64,000 nucleotides of DNA from Adiantum capillus-veneris (taxonomy: Eukaryota > Streptophyta > Polypodiopsida > Polypodiales > Pteridaceae). The first letter of the stretch is position 1, and each line of letters opens with the position of its first letter. The DNA lies in the NCBI GenBank assembly GCA_014529385.2, contig CM043963.1:66105895-66169894 (forward strand), given 5' to 3'. Shown here piece after piece: positions 13,268 through 26,263 of the stretch. Below the pieces are notes generated by a model, which was given only the letters and a program-made list of their open reading frames with translations, was not told the origin of the DNA and searched no databases. A program made the position numbers and the translations under genes.

Positions 13268-13565
13268 GTGGAGAGTTTCAGCAGATCCACGAAGGGGAGA
13301 GGTGAGCTATGGAGTGAAGAGCTATGGGATGGAGAGCTGCAGGAGAGCTACAGAGCGGAGAGGAGAGTTATGGAGTGGAGAGCTGCAGGAGAGCTATGGA
13401 GTGGAGAGCTATGGGATGGAGAGTTGCAGGAGAGCTATGGAGTGGAGAGCTGCAAGAGAGCTACGAAGTGGAGAGAAGAGCTATGGAGTGGAGAGCTATG
13501 GGAGAGCTACAAGAGAGCTATGGAGTGGAGAAGAGGGATATGGAGTGGAGAGCTATGGGGGGGAG
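13268..13565 (+). repeat. minisatellite of GAGCTATGGAGTGGA-type units
   Basis: About 260 bp are built from variants of GAGAGCTATGGAGTGG and GAGAGCTGCAGGAGAGC. The same unit type continues at 18971-18996 on the far side of the LTR element at 13566-18970, showing that the element inserted into the array. Open frames over the array (repeats of MEWRAAGELW) are a by-product of the repeat. Confidence 0.85.
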
Positions 13566-13730
13566 TGCCATGCCAAGGGTAGGACTATAGGAGGGCACGG
13601 CCGTGGCCAAGGGTCAATGGATACACATGTAGTACAGGGGCTATATGTAGCTAAGAGCCAATGGGCCAGGAGCCTATATATAGGTAGGTTGGGTAGTTAT
13701 GAGAAGGTATATCTTTCCTATGGTCTTTTA
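13566..13730 (+). repeat. 5' LTR
   Basis: A 165-bp repeat with a TATATATAGG promoter box. It is paired with 18807-18970 with scattered differences, so the insertion is not recent. Confidence 0.8.
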
Positions 13731-13731
13731 C

Positions 13732-13749
13732 TGGTATTAGAGCTTAGGG
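13732..13749 (+). promoter_or_regulatory. primer-binding site (initiator Met-tRNA)
   Basis: TGGTATTAGAGCTTAGGG starts one base after the LTR. The first 12 bases match the plant Met-tRNA primer site except for C to T at the seventh base. Confidence 0.7.
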
Positions 13750-14212
13750 AGGGGAGAAGAAGTCTATGGAGCACAAAGGCGTGTGTGAATATGGCGTTCT
13801 TTCCCTCAGATTGAGTGGCGGATGGTCTCACATGATAGGCAAAGTGTAACTTTGATTACGAATTCTACACCTCGAGCATGGAAGATCGTGTATGTCAAGG
13901 AGATTGTGCATGGCAAGGAAGAAGACGCAAGTCAACTCCATGAAGGAAGTTGAGTTCTTGCATGTCAAGATAGAAGAGGAAAGAAGGTTGATTTGAAGCT
14001 TTAATGGAGCGCTGGGTAGTTTGACAAAGAAGATCTCAAAATAGCTGCATGATACATGCATGTGCTAAAAAAGGAAGCATGCAAGAGAATCAACACCAAG
14101 ACGGCATCCTCCACTTATGGCATGCACAAACAAAGAAGCATGCAACAAAGGATACACTTTTTTTTTGAAAGACTGATCATGGAAGCCATAAGAAGCTGCA
14201 TGCCACTCTAGA

Positions 14213-14734
14213 TTGGAGATGGCGTGCTTGGAGGAGAGAAGAAGCCGGATGGGAAGAAATTCTCTGCATGATCAAAGCTTGCATGTTCGGCAACAACATG
14301 CATCCTTGGCAGGTCATGGGCATAAGGCTTGCCTACGATGCATGCGGCTCGTCATGTACAAGGTGACCGAGGACGACTGTTGGGCAGATGCCGTAGTAAC
14401 AGGCCCTAGCGAGCGAAGGCATGCCATGGTGATGCCCTGGACACTATCCTTGATGGAAGCCACCGCGGGCAGCCCAGATCGCTCTACTGTGTTGCTTTGT
14501 TGTGTTTGCAACCCCCTCTTGAGGCTACATGAGTACTGCTACCACTGGGTTGGTGCCACCTCTGCGTTGTGCCAACCAGTGAGCCACGGTATATTGCACC
14601 CATGCTTAAGGGCAGCCATGGGTTTGCAAGGCCAGGAGCTAGCTTTGCATAGCAAGAAAAAGCGCTGCCCCAGCAGCATTAAAGGAGCGTGGAGTAGCCT
14701 CATGCAGGTAATGAGCCAAGCTGGCGCTTTTTGA
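14213..14734 (+). CDS. open frame of unknown meaning inside the short-LTR element
   Basis: A 173-codon ATG-to-stop frame lies in the GC-richer part (14.2-15.3 kb) of the element interior. It has many Cys and His residues but no motif I recognise. Long overlapping frames exist on the other strand as well, which argues that it may simply be chance in GC-rich, stop-poor DNA. Confidence 0.2.
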   Translation: MEMACLEERRSRMGRNSLHDQSLHVRQQHASLAGHGHKACLRCMRLVMYKVTEDDCWADAVVTGPSERRHAMVMPWTLSLMEATAGSPDRSTVLLCCVCNPLLRLHEYCYHWVGATSALCQPVSHGILHPCLRAAMGLQGQELALHSKKKRCPSSIKGAWSSLMQVMSQAGAF

Positions 14735-15461
14735 AGCCGCCAAGAGAGTGGTCTGCGTCCAAGGATAACCAAGAGTGGCGCCATGAGTTAGGAGCAAGGG
14801 AAATTGCTCTTGTTGGGGCAGCAGTGAGGGCTGGTTTGCATGTCCATAGCCCAAGAAAGGGGGTTCCGAGGATTGTTGTGATGCAGCAAGGCAGTGCGAC
14901 CACCCACAATCGTCAAGGGGCAGCCTTTGAGTGTCAAAAGTCAGCCATGGCTTTACGTGCAGAGTGCTCAAGGGGCAGAGAAAGGGGTGCCATAGTGGCT
15001 CCATGAGGGTGCCATAGAGTTTCCATGGCCGCAACAGCGCTGGCCAAGGGCCACGTTTGCAAGCAGCCAAGGTGGCATATGTGAGGCAGCGCTAGGGACA
15101 ACGTCTCCACCATCGCGCCTTAGGGCATGAGCAGCCAGCCAAGAAAAGGGCAAACATAGTTGCATTGCCAAAGCCAAACCAAGGCTGCAAACAGGGACCG
15201 TGAGCCAAGATGCAGGCGCCACTCATGCAACGGCTGGTAGCATCCAAACAAGGGCAGCCAAGAGGGCGTAGGGCTAGGGTTGCTGCTTTTTAGCTAGTAC
15301 CGGCCAACTTATAAGACTTTTAAGCACAGTGCTCACATGGGCATTACTGAGAGCTTTGATGGGTGCCAAAGGAGAAGGGGCTCTGCATGACTCAATGGCC
15401 ATGGTGGCCGGCACAACCGGCTATGGGCAAGGCCAAGGCTATCAATGGAAACATACATGTG

Positions 15462-15569
15462 TTTGATGGAGCTTGTCTATGAGTACCCGGCAAGGATTTA
15501 TGGCAATCAAGGCCATTTGATGGAGCTTGTCTGCGACTACCTGGCAAGGATTTATGGCAATCAAGGCCA
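15462..15569 (+). repeat. 54-bp tandem duplication
   Basis: Two adjacent copies start TTTGATGGAGCTTGTCT and end in CAATCAAGGCCA. They differ at a few positions. Confidence 0.8.
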
Positions 15570-16070
15570 TCTACTTTCCGGCTTGGATGGGTATGCGGAC
15601 AAGGCAAACAAGATGACAACTTAATGTCATTCAGGTATTTCCTTCAGTTCAAGTATCAATTTTATCATTGTCCATTACCACTCGTCCAAGTTATGCTAGT
15701 ATAGCTTTGAATGATGGCATGTACGTCATGTTTCTTACTATTTGACTCTCCTTAGGCAGAGTGCTTGTATGACAAGCCTCTAAGTGTATGAGTCTTACTT
15801 CAAAGTACCTTGATAGGACTTTCACACCATCTATGTCATTGGCACTTGTGCTTGGAATATGTATAACGTGTATAACATGTTTTGCTATCCTGGACAAGAT
15901 GTTGGTGTACATGCAACTATGATGCCTTCTTCAACAAGGATTTTGTGCGCATAAGCTAATATGTAGCATCTGTATTGCTCAGCATAACGTTGAGTCGCTT
16001 CATACAGAGAACGAGTCTAAGAGAGGCTAAGAGAAGGTGCATTATTTGCTCCGTACACATGGTTTGACGT

Positions 16071-16244
16071 GATTGTCATTTGTTATAGATAATATGTATG
16101 GTTTGACATCTATCCATGCATCACATGTATGGCATGGTGGTGGCCTGTAAGATGTAAGATTGTCATTTGTTATAGATATTATGTATGGTTTGACATCTAT
16201 CCATGCATCACATGTATGGCATGGTGGTGTTCTGTAAGATGTAA
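16071..16244 (+). repeat. 87-bp tandem duplication
   Basis: Two adjacent copies start GATTGTCATTTGTTATAGAT and include CATCTATCCATGCATCACAT. They are almost identical, so this duplication is younger than the element's LTR divergence. Confidence 0.85.
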
Positions 16245-18806
16245 GATTTTCTCTTGTTTTGTGCATGTCACAAGCAAGGTTAGACAAATACTCTTTGTCT
16301 ACATGACACTAGGCTATGAACCTATGTATCTTGCTTTGTGTGCGGCTCTAGCAAGGTTTGATGATCAAGGCAGAAATGAGGTTCGACAAGCATGGCTTGT
16401 TTGACATGAAATTAGGTTGTGCTATGTAACTCCATGACATCCATGGATGTGGGAGTGACTATTATTGTACCTTATGCATACAATACATGGTATTGATTTG
16501 CATATCTAGCTAAAGGTGGGGCCTACGGCTATCATGATGGATTAGACTACTAATCCTCCGCTTCACAAGGCGCATGAACATTTTAAGGAGACAACAATAG
16601 CAATGCTGGCTATAGCGCTCCTCTCTCGACGGCAAGGAGGCCGTGAGTATGTGTGGAAAGGAAGCCATACACAGAATGCATACATAAGCATGGCTTATAT
16701 ATTTGACATGGCTTGGTTATTTACAACGGTATTAACCAATGTTGTATTCACATAATTATGTGATTTAGGATAAAGGTTTTGGCTATGAGCCACCAACTAT
16801 CTCTCTTGATTTGCAAACTCTTTTGCATAGGAGAAATATCTAAACCATCCTTGAGTTTGATGAAAAAGTTTATGCACTATACGAGTAGTAATTTTTCTAG
16901 GGCATGGTCCTATGCAATTGTATTAGTTGATACAATGCCGCCGTTCTCTTTGTATGACAAAGTGGAATCTCATCTAGTAACGGCTATGAGACCGAGGACA
17001 AGAGCATCCTTTTCACTCAAGAGTTAGGGATTGGATTCTCTTTACTTGCCAAGTCCTATACATTTGTATAGCTACCCATTGGCAACGCAAGGATGGCACG
17101 GCTATATGAGTTTTCTTGACAAAATTGTCAAGGGTTGTCTGCAGCAACCATAATAAAAAAGTGAACTTTATTTACTATTTGTTGCAATTCTACAGGCTAG
17201 GGTATGTTGTTGTCAAAGCATGCACACTAGGTGTATGGTCCCTACTGTTTGGCAATGACATATCCGAGGCGGCATGAGAATTGATTGGTACATAATAGTG
17301 CTCATTACGGACACACTACACACATCTAGGAACAAAAGTTGTTCACTTTGTATCAATATCCGTGTGGAGTTCATGTTTATGAGGGTCCCTCTCACTCTAG
17401 ACAAGAGTGTTGTAGTCGTTCCTCCACACGTAAGTACTTTGTGTACTTAAGAGATGACTATGCAGCTAGTCTCTCTACTTGAGACATATTCCACATGTGG
17501 AGAATATGCGTCTCATGGGACTGATACAGGCGCCACATTTTTTGTATTATGTCAAGTCCCTGTGCTGGTCACTTCGTTAACAATTGACCATTATAGCACC
17601 GTCTTTGGAGCATTTTAAGGGCCAATAAAATGTCAGGTACATAGACTTGTTATACAAACAAGTAGTGCCAACCTTAACAGAGGGTTGTGTAGCTGGTATG
17701 CTTATATTGATTCATTCCTTTGTAATGAATCATATCCACCACTGGATATATAAAGGTTTATCTATGATGGAATAAGACATCTACTCTTTCTATGAGCAAA
17801 CAAGAGTACTACCCTATGCTATGAGCATGATGCGGTAATATGGTTCTTAATCCCTGCACACCTTATCATTGAAGTAGATTCCAATGATATTTTACCATTT
17901 ATTTGGTATCTAACCTTATAAAGGTTTCGTTTGGTTATTGGTCTCTGAACTAGTTGACCATACAAGTAGGACACAGGTTTTACCCTTGCAGAGCTATGAG
18001 CTAGAGCTAGGAGCTAAGAGATGAGCTATGAGCTCTAAGATGAGCTACAAGCTATACGATAAGCTATGGGCTCATCCCTTCAAGCTAGTATAGTTCCATA
18101 TACAAAGACTCCTACATATAGTGACTTTACACTAAGCACTCTATATGGACATGATATGGAATCACTGATTCGATTTTTGATCCACAAGAATAACATTGGT
18201 ACTCTTTTGACTTTTTTTATTGTCAAAATCCAAAGAGGATAGGCAGATTACAAGCTGCAAGTGTACTCTTGTGCTGAAGGATATGCAAAGTGCGTACGTT
18301 AGCACCAAGCAATCTAAATTAGCAAGAATGTATTGTTCTAGTTGGCATTGATTACAATAAGATAAAGAATGTTTGTGACTCAGTTTACGTCAGGTTCTCA
18401 ATCCTAAACATTAGTTATGGTGGGGTTGTTTACTGATGAAATTTGAGAACATGTCAAGGACTTAAACCTGGCTGATGAGTTATGTCAGCAAGTTACTTTC
18501 ATGAAAATTGAAAAGAGATACTCTATCAGGTACACCTTTGTTGTGATAACGCGTTTAGCATGCTCATGTGCATTCTAAATGGAGTCTACACACTATGATT
18601 GCATAGGAACCGGTAACACACGATGGTTGCAAATGGACAACAATGTGAAAAATCAAGATGTTATTCTTGATTTCATTGAACCTCCTACCAAACCGTGTTC
18701 CGATCACGCAAACAGCTCTATCCATGAAGGATGCCACTGTAGAAAACATTAGTGTATCATCACTCTTGTTTTCACGGATGAAAACGCTTCTCCAAGGGGG
18801 GAGTAA

Positions 18807-18970
18807 TGTCATGCCAAGGGTAGGACTATAGGAGGGCACCGCCCTGGCCAAGGGTCAACCGATACACATGTAGCACAGGGGCTATATGTAGCTAAGATCC
18901 ACAGGGCTAGGGGCCTATATATAGGCAAGTTGGGTGGTTTGAGAAGGTCTATCTTCCCTACGGTCTTTTA
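18807..18970 (+). repeat. 3' LTR
   Basis: A 164-bp repeat matching 13566-13730, followed directly by the target-site duplication GGGAG. Confidence 0.8.
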
Positions 18971-18996
18971 GGGAGAGCTGCAGTAAAGCTATGGAG

Positions 18997-21633
18997 TGGA
19001 CCTACAACAAGGAGAGGGAAGGGGGAAGAGTGTGTGTTGAAAAGTAGGAGAGATAAGAGAGAGGGAGAGGAGTGAGAGAGGGAAGGAGGAAGAGTGTGTG
19101 CTGAAAAGTAAGAGAGGGAGAGGAGTGATTTCGGAGGGAAATAAAAAAAGGTACGAAGTTTAGGTCTAATAGTGAGATTTTGAGAGATAAATTTGATTTT
19201 TGGGTATACATATAGGTTGGGGAGAAGTTTTGAGTAAAAGTGAGTTTTTTTAAATTTTATTTTTATAAAGTGCTTTTCTGGGCTGAGGATATGGATTCCC
19301 TTGATGATGTGGAAAAAAAGGGGAGGAGGTTAGTTATTGTCATAAGGACCACCACTCTTTTGGGTAGAGAGAGAATGTACCTATCCTCCCTCCCTAGCCT
19401 ATATTTCAACCTACAAAAAGTCTATGAAAGCCTTAAAAAAAGCCTATGAGAATACCCTCATTCAATGGCCTTGTCTCCTTAATCACACACATTTTCAGTC
19501 TTAATTCCTTAAAGTTAGGGATCCTTACAAGGCCCTTTTGGGGTTCATATTTTTCCTAATGGACAAAGGACAGCATATGTGTATGTCTTATGTGGTTTTT
19601 TGCACCAGCATGTTGAATGAGTATGAAGGAAAGGCCACATAGAAAATACATGAAATAGTATCAAACATTCTAAAACGGCGTTGGCAGTATCAATATGAGG
19701 ACCCGTTTGGTAAGGGACTCTGATAGCCATTGGTGCAACTAAGCTTGCTCAATGCTATGAGAGGTGCAATGCAATGTTATGTGTGCTCACAAGAGCATGC
19801 CAAATTGGTTAGGTAGAAGGTCAAGGGCAAGTAAAGGACATCGAATGTGTATGCCAGTTTTTTGGACCAGAGTGCTCTGCTATGATTCCTTCCAAAGGTA
19901 ACTATTTCAAGTGTTTGAAGTGCAAGAATGGAAGAGCCAAAAGTGTTCCTCAAGGTGATCTACAAGTCGGTCCAGACAGCCTGTCAACCGGAGTTACGGA
20001 ATGCAAGTTATGGCAGTTTCAAGGCTCAAGGGATTTGAATATTCTTGCTAAATAGTAGATGATTGGTCAGAGTGAAAGTGAGTGTATGGGCTCTAAGTGC
20101 TCAACTTACAGTGCATGTCGGTCTAGTTAGATCGGCAATCAAAGTTCAAAGGGCCAAGTTGTGAGTGGTTGAAGTTTCACAGGGGGCTAGTTATGTGCCA
20201 ATTTGACCTCGTTTGACCCCCTTGGTAGGCATGCCATCAGGGATTTTTTGGGGCTCTTCAAGGTTCTATAAGGAACTATGCAATATATGAAGTCAATTTG
20301 AGTTGACGGCTCATCAATTGGATCTCGAGCAATGAGATATGGTAGGTTGAAGTTTGGGCAGTTACTGATGGGATTGTACCGGATGATTTTAGCAGTCTTT
20401 GGGCATGCCGTTCGAGGCCATGGGGAGGTTGCAATGCAAAACCAAGGTGTACAATCAAAGTCTAGGCTATAGAGTTTCATTGTGGCTTTACCGCCTACAC
20501 ATTGAATCATTGAGCAGTAAGTGGCAAGCTGTGAAAGGAGGGACAAAAAGTTTTTTTTACATTAAGCATGGAGGTTTTTTTTTTTAAGTATAAGAAGGGG
20601 GCTCCCTTGGTGCCTCCACATAGCGGGAAGGAGTCCCACATGTGGAGTTAATGGCCAACATCAAGGATTATAAGGGGTGGAATGTGGCCTATCGTATGCA
20701 TCGAGGAGAGGGAGAAAGAGTCTCTCATTACATGAGGGCTATAGCGTGCGCTGCATGGGTGGCCCTCACGGCACTACATGGATGGTTTTGGTGGTGTTTG
20801 GTGGCATGGCAGTGCTTTGTGGAGGTCACTGCCCGGTTATGGTGGCAACGATGGAGTGTCCTTTAGCGGGGTCTCACATGGAAGGGCCATGGGCCCCCCT
20901 CTTTTATATGAGGGCATGTGGGAGTTATACTTGGTGGCCAATGGTGCTGATCGTCGTTGCTTGGACTAAGGAGGGTCTCCTACATGGAATTGCATGCACC
21001 ATAAAAGCAACGGTTCACATGAAGTCATGCAAATAAAAGGAACAAGTGTAAAAAAAAGGGGGTTTGTTTTGAACAAGAAGAACTACCTAGATGGATATGG
21101 AGAACTTAAAGGAGAGCATTGTACTCCATTTTTGAAGAATCAAGCTTACACTTCCCCCCTTTTGTTGTCCATTCCTGATCCCCCTTTTGCTATGTATTGT
21201 TTCTTTTTTTGTTGTTGGTGTGGATGTGTGGATGTTGCCGACCGGGCCATTCTTTTGTTTGGTGCAAAGAGAGAGTGAGAGATAAGTCCTATATGGTGGT
21301 GGTGTGTGCAATTGAAACCGTGTGGATTTGGATTCTTTGAAGTGTAAGCCGTCTTATTTGTAAGGAGAGCAAAGGGTGTGTTAAGAAAACCATGTCGTTT
21401 TTGAGGTGTTATTGAGTGAATTGGGGTGCTATGATCTTCTTGAACTATAGCTAGGAAGTTTGTGAGTGTTTGTGGGTGTGTTTACACTTCCCCTCTTTAT
21501 CGTCAAGATGTTGAAAAATAGTGACCTGAAAGCTATCGTAATCTTGTCGCTAAAAGCTATCTCTCTATTGAGAAATCTTTCAAAACTCATCCTCCCTCCA
21601 TTACAAGCTATCTTTCTTATTACACTCAGAACT
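18997..21633. other. no assignable gene
   Basis: A purine-rich tract (about 19010-19140, with a diverged internal repeat of GTGTGTG.TGAAAAGTA) is followed by AT-rich and then mixed sequence. Several short frames exist, but none has recognisable motifs or agrees across neighbours. Confidence 0.5.
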
Positions 21634-22680
21634 ATGGCTTCTTCTTGTTCTTCTTCCCGCCCTAAAAGCTCTAGAGGTTGCTCTACTCTCTCCCTAACTA
21701 ACCTCACTAATATGAGTCTACCAAGGAGGCCAAGCAACAACATAATCTCTATTTTCATCTTAAACTCCATCATTGCAAATAATCAATGGCAAGAGTAGAG
21801 GATAGGCAAAGGTTCTTGGATTCTCTTGCAACCAAGAAGGAGAAAAAGGTCTTCTACAACAAATCTTATTTGTTCTGCATGGAAAGCATGAGTGCTGGAT
21901 TTTAAATTGGAGGTTGGTAAGAAGACTGTAAAAGAGGTTTTAGTTCTACATGTTTTTAATCACTTTGATGTGATTTCTCATGGTGGTAACAATGGTATAT
22001 CACCCATGATGAAGTTGTAAGTGGTTTCTTATCCTTCTTTTTATTATTTAGACATTTCTGTTCTCTTACATTTGGGTCTTACACTTACAATTGTTTATCC
22101 TTCTTTGTATAAGGAATGGGAGCTAGTGGAGTGCATTATAGGAATCATATATGTAACCCATGCTCACATTGCTATTTTAAATTGGAGGTTGGTAAGAAGA
22201 CTGTAAAAGAGGTTTTAGTTCTACATGTTTTTAATCACTTTGATGTGATTTCTCATGGTGGTAACAATGGTATATCACCCATGATGAAGTTGTAAGTGGT
22301 TTCTTATCCTTGTTTTTATTATTTAGACATTTCTGTTCTCTTACATTTGGGTCTTACACTTAGAATTGTTTATCCTTCTTTGTATAAGGAATGGGAGCTA
22401 GTGGAGTGCATTATAGGAATCATATATGTAACCCATGCTCACATTGCTATTTTACAATATGCTAGAAGAACAAGGGAAAGCCTTTCAGATGAGGGAATCT
22501 TTTGTTACAATCATTTCTTCCAACTCAACCAAAGGAATAAAATAGGGACATTGAATGAGGTTTCTCTACCAACCAAGGAAGTCTGTGGATTGGCTAGTAC
22601 AAGACATAAGGATGAGTAAGTCATTGCGGAGTAAGATGTATACGGATGTTCAAAGGTCATTCTCCGCTTTGGCTAACCAT
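21634..22680 (+). pseudogene. copy C of the gene family represented by 56311-57731
   Basis: The start (MASS...RP...) and the blocks KGSW.LLQPRR.KR, VLDFK.E.GKK.VKEVLV.HVF and WELVECIIG....HAHI match the intact gene at 56311-57731 in order. The frame is interrupted by a TAG (after QWQE) where the intact copy has Gln and by a TGA (after WKA) where the intact copy has Arg. The intron donor (TT|GTAAGT) is kept but the acceptor AG is lost. A 275-bp tandem duplication (21901-22175 and 22176-22450) repeats the exon 1/exon 2 junction. After DEGIF.Y.HF.QL the similarity continues to about RSKMYTDVQRS near 22660. This copy cannot make the full protein. Confidence 0.75.
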
Positions 22681-22689
22681 TAGCAACTT

Positions 22690-23590
22690 GAGGCTTTCAG
22701 GGTGTCAATTTTAAGTAATCTAAGTGTCATTTGAGTTTTTTTCTTGGTATCATACACATTGTATCTCTTTTTTTCCATAGTGAGCAGCTTGGTGTTGACT
22801 TAGCTCACCTTGTAAACCTGTTTTTCCCAACAACACCCACCCAAAAGACCGCCACCAAAACTATGAAGCACCTACACTTGCATGGAATTACAACACACAC
22901 TGACCAATGTACTTGATAAAAAGATATTCCCCCTTTATCACACAAATTTGAAGTATATACACACCACAAAACAAGCGAGCTTCGACAAGTCACTCTACAC
23001 AAACTGCTTGTTGCAGGCTGCCATATCCTCTACCCTATGAGAAATAGGCTATATATTCGAAACCAAAACTCCAAAAGGATGCTTTCAAGCCTAAAAAAAT
23101 TCTTTTCATTTTCAACAAAAAAGTTTTGAAGACCAAAAATTTCAGACCTATGCACCTCTATGTACAAAATTGGCGAGAACGACAAGCTGCCTGCATGGCC
23201 CGACTACACATAGGAAAGGCTAGTCGAGGACAAAAAACTTTATGAAAAATCATGAAGGCACACCAAGAAAAACCTAAAAAATTATGATATTTAAGTGAAT
23301 TTTTTGTGTTTTTACACGAGTTTAAGTTGTATACAAGTGAGAATTTAGAAAACTCACTTACGGGCACCCAAGACAACCCAACAGCTGGTGCTACACTAGC
23401 AACTTGCACCGCATGTACATGTGCTTGCTAAAACAAGCTAAAAACCCCACAAAAAGAAATCCACAAACCCTTTTTACATCAGGTGTCATGTCCATATGTA
23501 CAAATTTACTAACAACGGGGTGTCCAAAATGCGTGCAGCATAGTTTGACACACCCCAACCTACTAGATTATTCATGATCAACAATAGAAC
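22690..23590. other. no gene seen
   Basis: AT-rich sequence with only short spurious frames lies between pseudogene copy C and the Ty3 remnant. Confidence 0.5.
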
Positions 23591-23597
23591 AAAGAAC

Positions 23598-24074
23598 TCA
23601 TAAATCAGATGATGGAGCCTTCATTTCATCTTCATAATTAGCCACATGATTATAAAATTCTTTATCAACCACAATCATCAACCTTGCAACATACTTCTTT
23701 GAACTGTAGCCATTCACACATGCTTTGTGTGGGGTACCATCCAAGTCAGCAAGTTGATATGTGGCAATTAGAAAGCTATTTAAAACCAAGAAAGGACCTT
23801 GTATCTTGATTTGAAATTTCTTTTTAAAATTATTATCAAGCTTGTTGTTGTAACAAAGAGCCATGTCACCCTTCTTAATTTATTTTTCTTTCACCTTCTC
23901 ATTTGCCTTTGCTTGATTGTTCTTCAACACAAGTTCATAATGCTCAAAAGCCAGCAACTTGTCTGGTTGGGCACATTGAAAATACAAAAGCTTCTCTTTG
24001 AGTGCATCATGAGGCTCATATTCAAGCTTTAACATCAGCCTCAAATCTAGTATCTCCACTTCAATAGGAAGCAA
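23598..24074 (-). pseudogene. integrase C-terminal region of the decayed Ty3 element
   Basis: Two minus frames (23880-24074 and 23598-23864) carry LPIEVEILDLRLMLKLEYEPHD and FQIKIQGPFLV...TYQLADLDG. These are the post-catalytic and GPF/Y-like parts of plant Ty3 integrases. A frame change separates them. Confidence 0.7.
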
Positions 24075-25960
24075 AGCCGCTTTGCCAAAAACTAGGTGGA
24101 AGGGAGAGAAATCGGTACTTGATTTGATAGCAGTCCTTTAAGCCCATAGGGCACAAGGTATCTCTAAATCCCAAATCTTCACATTATCTTTGTAAGCACC
24201 TTTATGAGATCTCCATTAAACCTTTCATTCGTACCATTACATTGTGGATAATAGGGAGTAGTAAAACTGCCATGCACATGAAGGTTCTCACATAGATAAT
24301 ACACTAGCTCTCCCGTGAAACTTGGACCCTTGTCAAAAAGTAGCTCCAATTGCATGCCAAATTTTTAAAAATATCTTTATATACAAATTCAGAAACATGT
24401 TTACTTGTGATTTTCATAACAGCTTTCGCTTTGGCTCACCTAGATAAATAGTCAATAACAATAAGTATGTAACATTTTCCTCTAGTTGTTATAGGTAGAG
24501 GACCTATTGCATCATTACTCCACTTTTCAAACACATAATATGCCATGATGATTCCTCTAACTTCTTATTTGATAAGCCTAGTTTCCATGCTTTGGCATTC
24601 TTCACAAGACTTGCACCGATGATGAATATCATGGTGGATGCTTGGCCACACATATCCCTCCTTAAATCTTTTATGCAAAGTGATCTTTGAAGCAAAATGA
24701 TCACCACAAGAACCCTCATTATAATACTATTAAATTTTGTAAATTTCCTCTTTTTGTGTCACGCTTCTCATCACAATATCAACCCCTTTCATATACAAGG
24801 CATCACCAAGCAACACATACATTTTGGCACGACGAAGGAAGGCATACTTCTTTGATTTTTTCAACTTTGATGGAAGTATGTGATTGTAGAAATTATTCTT
24901 CCCTCTCCAAATATTTCCTTCCCAAATAAAGAGGAGAATCAACCCTCATGACATACAATTGGCCAATTGAAACTTGTGTTGCACCATGTGATTCTTCATT
25001 CTGAGGTCTTTCCACATGCCTTAAACTCCAATCTTCAAAATGCTTAAGCAGATTCTTCACTTAAAAACACATATTTTTCAGCTTTGGATTCCTATTTTTC
25101 CACACCCCAAGTAATTGCTTAACCACCAAAAGAGAATCACTTCTTACCCTCACACGATGGATGCCAAGGTCAAGGCAAATGTATAGTCCTTTCTCCAAAG
25201 TAGCAAGCTCATCTTTGTTATTGCTTAAGCTTCAAACTTCTTTTTGATATCAAATCACCTTGGAGATCATAAATTACAACACCTCCCAAAGCTTCACCAT
25301 GAGCTTTCATGTAAGAGGCATCAAAAAATAATAATTAGACATTGTCTATGTCAGGAGCTTCTATGTGCTACTTCTTCACAACATCCTCCTTGATAAAGAA
25401 GAGGGCTTTCTTTTAAGTAAGCAAATCAGCCAGTGAAGCCCTTTTTCTTTCCTCAACAAAAAAGAGAATTTGATATCCATAGTCCACTTCATGAGTCTCT
25501 TTCACAAAGTAGGGCTATTCACCAATTGGGATACAAGAGTGTAGCTAGTGAGAACTGTGAAAGGTTTGGGAAGAAGGTAATGTCTAAGCCTTCAACATGC
25601 ATAAATTAGACTCACCATAATGAGCTCCATCTTTGTATAGCCTCTTTCCACCTCTAGTTGCACCTTCCTAGCACAATAGATAGGCTTCATGTAGTGGGAG
25701 TTGCCACCTCGTTGAAGAAGCATAGCGCCAATAGCATTTTCATGTACTCATGGATTCACATAAGACTCTTTATACTAGTTAAGAGCTTGCATAGGAGGAA
25801 GAGAAATAAGTCTATTTGATGCCTTGAAAAACCTCTTCACATTCATTTGTCCATTGTAGAGGATCCAACCTTGATACTTGTTGTAGAGGATTTGAAGCAG
25901 TTGAGAAGATAAAAGAATGAGCCTTGACATATACTTCATGTTTTGAATCAAAGTAGCAAG

Positions 25961-26263
25961 TTAATTTGTATCTTCATGTGATGGTAGGAGCACCAAATCC
26001 TTCACTTTTTCAGGATCTGTTTTAATCCCATTCACAGAGATTATATGTCCCAAAAACTTCACTCTTGGTTGAGCAAGATGACACTTGTTTGGGTTGAGTT
26101 GACCTACGCTTTTAGCATATTTCTTCAACACCATCCTAAAATTTTCACAATGATCCTTTTTAGAGCTATAAATACAATATTTATCAGTAATATCCTTCAC
26201 AATCAGTGAGGTTTGACAAATGAGCATTTGGAACTGGAATAGGACGCAAGTTCCAAGGTCCAC
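25961..26263 (-). pseudogene. reverse-transcriptase fragment
   Basis: The frame contains KKYAKSVGQLNPNKCHLA and VKFLGHIISVNGIKTDPEKV. This is the conserved end of the RT palm/thumb (usually LKLNPKKC and FLGH.VS..GI..DP.K). The catalytic YxDD box is not in this frame. Confidence 0.75.

Larger units (their letters stand above)
13566..18970 (+). mobile_element. complete short-LTR retrotransposon without recognisable pol (LARD/TRIM-like)
   Basis: The two LTRs are about 165 bp (13566-13730 and 18807-18970). They share TGCCATGCCAAGGG or TGTCATGCCAAGGG at the start, the CCTATATATAGG box and the GGTCTTTTA end. A 5-bp duplication, GGGAG, flanks the element (13561-13565 and 18971-18975). After the first LTR comes TGGTATTAGAGCTTAGGG (13732-13749), a one-mismatch initiator-Met-tRNA primer site. 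Before the second LTR is a purine tract, AAGGGGGGAG (18794-18803). The 5.1-kb interior has no gag-pol motif that I can see, only local tandem duplications and short frames. It is probably mobilised in trans. The LTRs end in TA, not the usual CA. Confidence 0.8.

Noticed and set aside
13268-13582. Repetitive protein gene over the GAGCTATGGAGTGGA array
   Set aside because: All three plus frames are open across the array because the unit lacks stops. The repeats vary in length without regard to codon phase.
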